This document shows positions 60,979 to 64,000 of a stretch of DNA of 64,000 bases, piece by piece (within the stretch, counting starts at the first letter, position 1; every line of letters begins with the position of its first letter). This DNA comes from Tepidaquicella sp964564635. GTDB taxonomy: Bacteria > Bacteroidota > Ignavibacteria > Tepidaquicellales > Tepidaquicellaceae. The notes below the pieces were generated by a model. It was not told where the DNA came from. It saw only the letters and a program-made list of their open reading frames with translations, and did not search any database. The DNA is taken from assembly GCA_964564635.1 (NCBI GenBank), contig CAZMAR010000002.1, forward strand, positions 62,001 to 126,000. The letters run 5' to 3'. The position numbers and the translations under genes are program-made.

Positions 60979-62916
60979 TTAATTCAATAATCCTACTTTT
61001 TTAGCTATTTTCTCCATCTCATCTATTAAGTAATTGATACGAGAAAATGCAGCAGAGTAGGTAGATTTATCTGTCATATCAACACCAGCATTTTTAAGTA
61101 ATGTTATCGGATAATCACTACCACCAGATTTTAGTAAAGTAAGATATTTCTCTTTTGGGGAATCTTTAGCATCTGAAGGATTATTTAGAATATAATTACT
61201 TAATGCCATGGATGCTACTATTCCGGTACTATATTGGAATACATAGAAATTATAATAAAAATGAGGAATCCTACTCCATTCTGTTTCTATATAATCGTCA
61301 ACTATACAAATATTTTCATTATGCCCATAATATTTTCTCGTTAACTCTAAATATTTTTGGTTTAGCCAGTCAGAAGTAAGTGATTTACCAGATTCAACCC
61401 TTTTATGCATTTCAAGTTCGAACTCTGCGAAAAGTGTCTGACGGAATAATGTACCCCTTACCTGGTCAAGGTAACTATCAAGTATATATAATTTGAATAA
61501 GTCATTTTCTTCATTTTGAAGTAAGTATTCCATTAAAAGATTCTCATTAAATGTAGAGGCAATTTCTGCAAGAAATATAGGATACTGTGAATTTGCATAA
61601 TGCTGAGTTTTATCCGAAAGGAAACTGTGTAATGCATGACCAAGTTCGTGAGTTAATGTAGAAACAGCATCATACTTACCATTATAATTCATTTTTATAA
61701 ACGGGTGAATACCGTAAACGCCGCTTGAATATGCCCCAGATTGCTTTCCTTTATTTGGATAAACATCAATCCATCGAGATTTAAACGCTTGTTTTAATAT
61801 GTTGTTATATTCTTCACCGAGAGGCTTTAGTGAATTTAGTATAATTTCTTGTGCTTCCTGATATGAAAATAATTTATCAACAGTGGGAACCGCTGAAGCA
61901 TATATATCCTCATATTTAAACTTTTCAAGTTTAAGTAATTGTTTTTTCAATAATAAATAACGATGCATTACATTAAGGTTTGCATTTACCGATTCAATGA
62001 GCTGTTCATACACACTTACAGGAATATTATCATTAAAAAGTTTCGCCTCGAGACAGTTGTTGAAATTATGCACCTGAGCGTTAAAATAATGCTGTTTTAT
62101 TTCAGCATCTTGTAAAATTGCGAATGTATTTTGATAATGTTTTTGGTTTTTCCAGAATTCTCTCATAACCAAACTTCTATCTTCTGAATTTTTAGAAGAT
62201 CGGTATTTTACATAATTAGCGTAATTTAAGACAACCTTTTCCCCATTACTTAAAACTACTTCAGCATTTGGAAGCTCAGAGTCATTAAGCATATTTGCTG
62301 TTTTCGATGGGGTACCAGTAAAAAGCCCTGTTAGAGAAACAATCTTCTGCTGGTCTTCAGGCAAAATATGGTCTTTGCTTCTAATTATATCCTCGATTTT
62401 AAAACGATACGGTTCTAATCCAGGTTCTTCAGAAAGGAATTTTCTAAATTTATCTAACCCAAGATTAATAACATCAGTGTTAAAAAAAGACAATTTAGAA
62501 TAAAATTGGACAAACATTGTCTGCAACTCTCCTTTCATTGCCTGGAAAGTTGTATTACTTATATCTGTGTTACTTTGGTGTGAAGCATATTCATATAAAA
62601 TAGAAGCTCGCAATTCAATTTCATTTAATAGATTGAGAAAAGATAACATTTTATTAGCTGTAGAAGTCCAATTAATTTTTTCTTTATCAACTCTTGCAAT
62701 TAATTTTGACACTTCTTCTTTTTCTTTATTCCAGTCATCAATAGAAGCAAATAAATCCTCAATTTTCCAGGTGTACTCGACCGGAATGTCTTTTCTGTCG
62801 GTAAGAGAATAATCTGGTATTAATTTATCCTGAGAGAATAATGTATTCATTTGCGTAAAAATTAAGGTTATTACCATAACAAAAAACGAAAATATATAAT
62901 TGCTTTTAATAATCAT
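60979..62916 (-). CDS. pepF: Exported oligoendopeptidase F (M3 family)
   Basis: This 645-residue M3 metallopeptidase has H-E-L-G-H at 423-427 and the downstream Glu ligand in A-E-I-A-S-T-F-N-E. F-K-S-R-W-I-D-V-Y and G-A-Y-S-S-G-V-Y-G-I-H-P-F are typical of PepF. Unlike the cytosolic PepF of Lactococcus it begins with a hydrophobic signal peptide (residues ~8-28, ending F-S-Q), so it probably digests peptides in the periplasm or is anchored there. It is monocistronic or leads mnmG. The right neighbour is divergent. Confidence 0.93.
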   Translation of the reverse strand: MIIKSNYIFSFFVMVITLIFTQMNTLFSQDKLIPDYSLTDRKDIPVEYTWKIEDLFASIDDWNKEKEEVSKLIARVDKEKINWTSTANKMLSFLNLLNEIELRASILYEYASHQSNTDISNTTFQAMKGELQTMFVQFYSKLSFFNTDVINLGLDKFRKFLSEEPGLEPYRFKIEDIIRSKDHILPEDQQKIVSLTGLFTGTPSKTANMLNDSELPNAEVVLSNGEKVVLNYANYVKYRSSKNSEDRSLVMREFWKNQKHYQNTFAILQDAEIKQHYFNAQVHNFNNCLEAKLFNDNIPVSVYEQLIESVNANLNVMHRYLLLKKQLLKLEKFKYEDIYASAVPTVDKLFSYQEAQEIILNSLKPLGEEYNNILKQAFKSRWIDVYPNKGKQSGAYSSGVYGIHPFIKMNYNGKYDAVSTLTHELGHALHSFLSDKTQHYANSQYPIFLAEIASTFNENLLMEYLLQNEENDLFKLYILDSYLDQVRGTLFRQTLFAEFELEMHKRVESGKSLTSDWLNQKYLELTRKYYGHNENICIVDDYIETEWSRIPHFYYNFYVFQYSTGIVASMALSNYILNNPSDAKDSPKEKYLTLLKSGGSDYPITLLKNAGVDMTDKSTYSAAFSRINYLIDEMEKIAKKVGLLN

Positions 62917-63129
62917 ATATAGTTAAATTTTAAGTTTATGAATTAAGTTTTATGTAAATTAACAATATAAAATTTTTAATTAAAGTAATAATAAAACCCT
63001 CAGTTTTTTCATGAGAGGAGCTTTAAGATTTAAATATAAGTATATGTAATTTCATTTAAAGTAATAATATAAAAAATTATCTTTAATCATCAGTTGAATA
63101 AAATTTATTAAACTATATTTATATTCTAA

Positions 63130-64000
63130 GTGTTTACAAATATTCTTGAGAAAAAAATCAAAAATGAACTTTCAAAAGCTTTATCTTTTGTAAAAAATAA
63201 GAAACAATTTTCGCTTAATGATGTTCTTCTGAGTGATGTGTCAGAATTTACAAAACAATTTATAAGGCAGGAAGTAATAAAAGATATACAATATACCACC
63301 CAACAAACAGAGACTATATATGATAGTACAACCTCCGGGCTGGTTCTAAACATGACTTCAATCATTGATAAAGAGAACTTGAATAAAATTATTGAAAAGT
63401 CCATAAAATTACAATTTAACTATACAATAAGACCCAGATGGACTTTAATTAATTATTTATTTGGAAAGTTAGAATCAGCAACTATTGATAGCGTCAGGAA
63501 AAAATTAACAATATTTAGTTTTTATAAATACTACCTTGATACTATAATTAACTACATTAACGATAGACCAGATACAACAAGCATTGTAGTTACAAAAAAT
63601 AGGGTAAAATCTTTATTGGATAATACTGATACAATAATACATGACAAACTACTTACTAATCCCTCTTCGGTTAAGGTAAAGAATTTTTTCTTGCAATTAT
63701 TTAAATTAAAATACGAAGATATCTATCAACCAAAACTTGATGATACAATCCCCTTTGGATTTATAAGAATATTTTTAGAGGATAAAGCATTTTATGGCAT
63801 TCTGGATAGGTTTATGCAATTTTATAACTACATTTATGATGAACTATCAGATGAGGATAACCTGTATGATTCTAAAGAAATTAAATTAAAAGACATTATA
63901 AAAATTATTACAGGACAGGTTAAAGTTGAGGAAGCAGAGATAAAATATATAACGCCGGATTTAAACAATGATTACTTATTCTTAACGGAAGATGCATTTG
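63130..64000 (+). CDS. Unrecognised protein, 5' part (truncated by window edge)
   Basis: An open frame of 290 codons runs from a GTG at 63130, directly after an in-frame TAA, to the right edge without a stop. It begins with F-T-N-I-L-E-K-K-I-K-N-E-L-S-K-A-L. The composition is that of a real gene (mixed charged and aromatic residues, predicted helices such as Y-K-Y-Y-L-D-T-I-I-N-Y-I and F-F-L-Q-L-F-K-L-K-Y). No signal peptide or family motif was recognised. It includes F-N-Y-T-I-R-P-R-W-T-L-I-N-Y near residue 97. The start could be later, at an internal ATG. Confidence 0.65.
   Translation, partial: MFTNILEKKIKNELSKALSFVKNKKQFSLNDVLLSDVSEFTKQFIRQEVIKDIQYTTQQTETIYDSTTSGLVLNMTSIIDKENLNKIIEKSIKLQFNYTIRPRWTLINYLFGKLESATIDSVRKKLTIFSFYKYYLDTIINYINDRPDTTSIVVTKNRVKSLLDNTDTIIHDKLLTNPSSVKVKNFFLQLFKLKYEDIYQPKLDDTIPFGFIRIFLEDKAFYGILDRFMQFYNYIYDELSDEDNLYDSKEIKLKDIIKIITGQVKVEEAEIKYITPDLNNDYLFLTEDAF

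Noticed and set aside
63126..63404. Minus-strand 92-codon ORF near the right edge
   Set aside because: The plus-strand frame across the same bases stays open for 290 codons to the window end and has more protein-like composition.

Overview
The window comes from an AT-rich bacterium (by eye about 30% G+C) of the Bacteroidota/Ignavibacteriota/FCB lineage. Four exported proteins end in a type IX secretion (T9SS) sorting domain carrying the N-Y-P-N-P-F-N signature that is common in Ignavibacteria and relatives. PorZ-like, PorV/PorQ-like and DUF4835 proteins, all linked to T9SS-bearing bacteria, are also encoded. LpxA indicates a lipid A outer membrane. Most starts lack a clear Shine-Dalgarno sequence and TTG starts are frequent, including on pfk, pyrD and mnmG. 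No CRISPR array, insertion sequence, prophage or integrase was seen. The window reads as core chromosome with short operons on both strands.

Layout, left half. A truncated exported protein on the minus strand and a 667-base gap are followed by two T9SS cargo proteins (0.8-4.0 kb). Next come a YciO-type YrdC protein and two tandem phosphofructokinases with different phosphoryl-donor signatures (4.0-7.2 kb). An 847-residue membrane-embedded spermidine-synthase-like protein, an orphan ccmB, an exported repeat protein and a GT-C-like membrane protein follow (7.3-13.2 kb). Then come an isolated hisA and a PorZ-like propeller (13.2-16.4 kb), a plus-strand run of glycosyltransferase, lpxA, panB and nrnA-like genes (16.8-20.5 kb), trxB, a TPR protein, an orphan nuoJ and serS (20.5-25.2 kb). 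A sugar-nucleotide reductase, a PfkB kinase, the PorV/Q-like protein, a DUF4835 protein and a hydrolase precede two more T9SS cargo proteins (25.3-32.8 kb).

Layout, right half. A strong hairpin separates these from hypC-hypD-hypE and pyrD (32.9-36.5 kb). tRNA-Pro(UGG) and two small membrane-protein genes follow; the first may be split by an in-frame stop. After that come exported hypothetical proteins, a receiver-like protein, a secreted subtilase, alr, a DUF47-PiT phosphate uptake pair, tRNA-Phe and an M64 peptidase (37.8-45.8 kb). A four-gene plus-strand operon (46.0-49.2 kb) joins an eIF-2B-family protein to all three AmmeMemoRadiSam genes. uvrC, methylmalonyl-CoA epimerase, a mannose-1-phosphate guanylyltransferase and a long coiled-coil protein lie on the minus strand up to 54.8 kb. 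dnaA follows, flanked on both sides by intergenic regions rich in a TTATTAACA 9-mer, then recN, mnmG, an exported oligoendopeptidase F, and the start of an unrecognised gene at the right edge.

The points most worth attention are the candidate origin around dnaA with a non-canonical box, the eIF-2B-like/AmmeMemoRadiSam operon in which the isomerase catalytic cysteine appears to be serine, the paired PPi-type and mixed-type phosphofructokinases, and the stop-interrupted DUF5684 gene. Everything here was read by eye from sequence; no database search was run.
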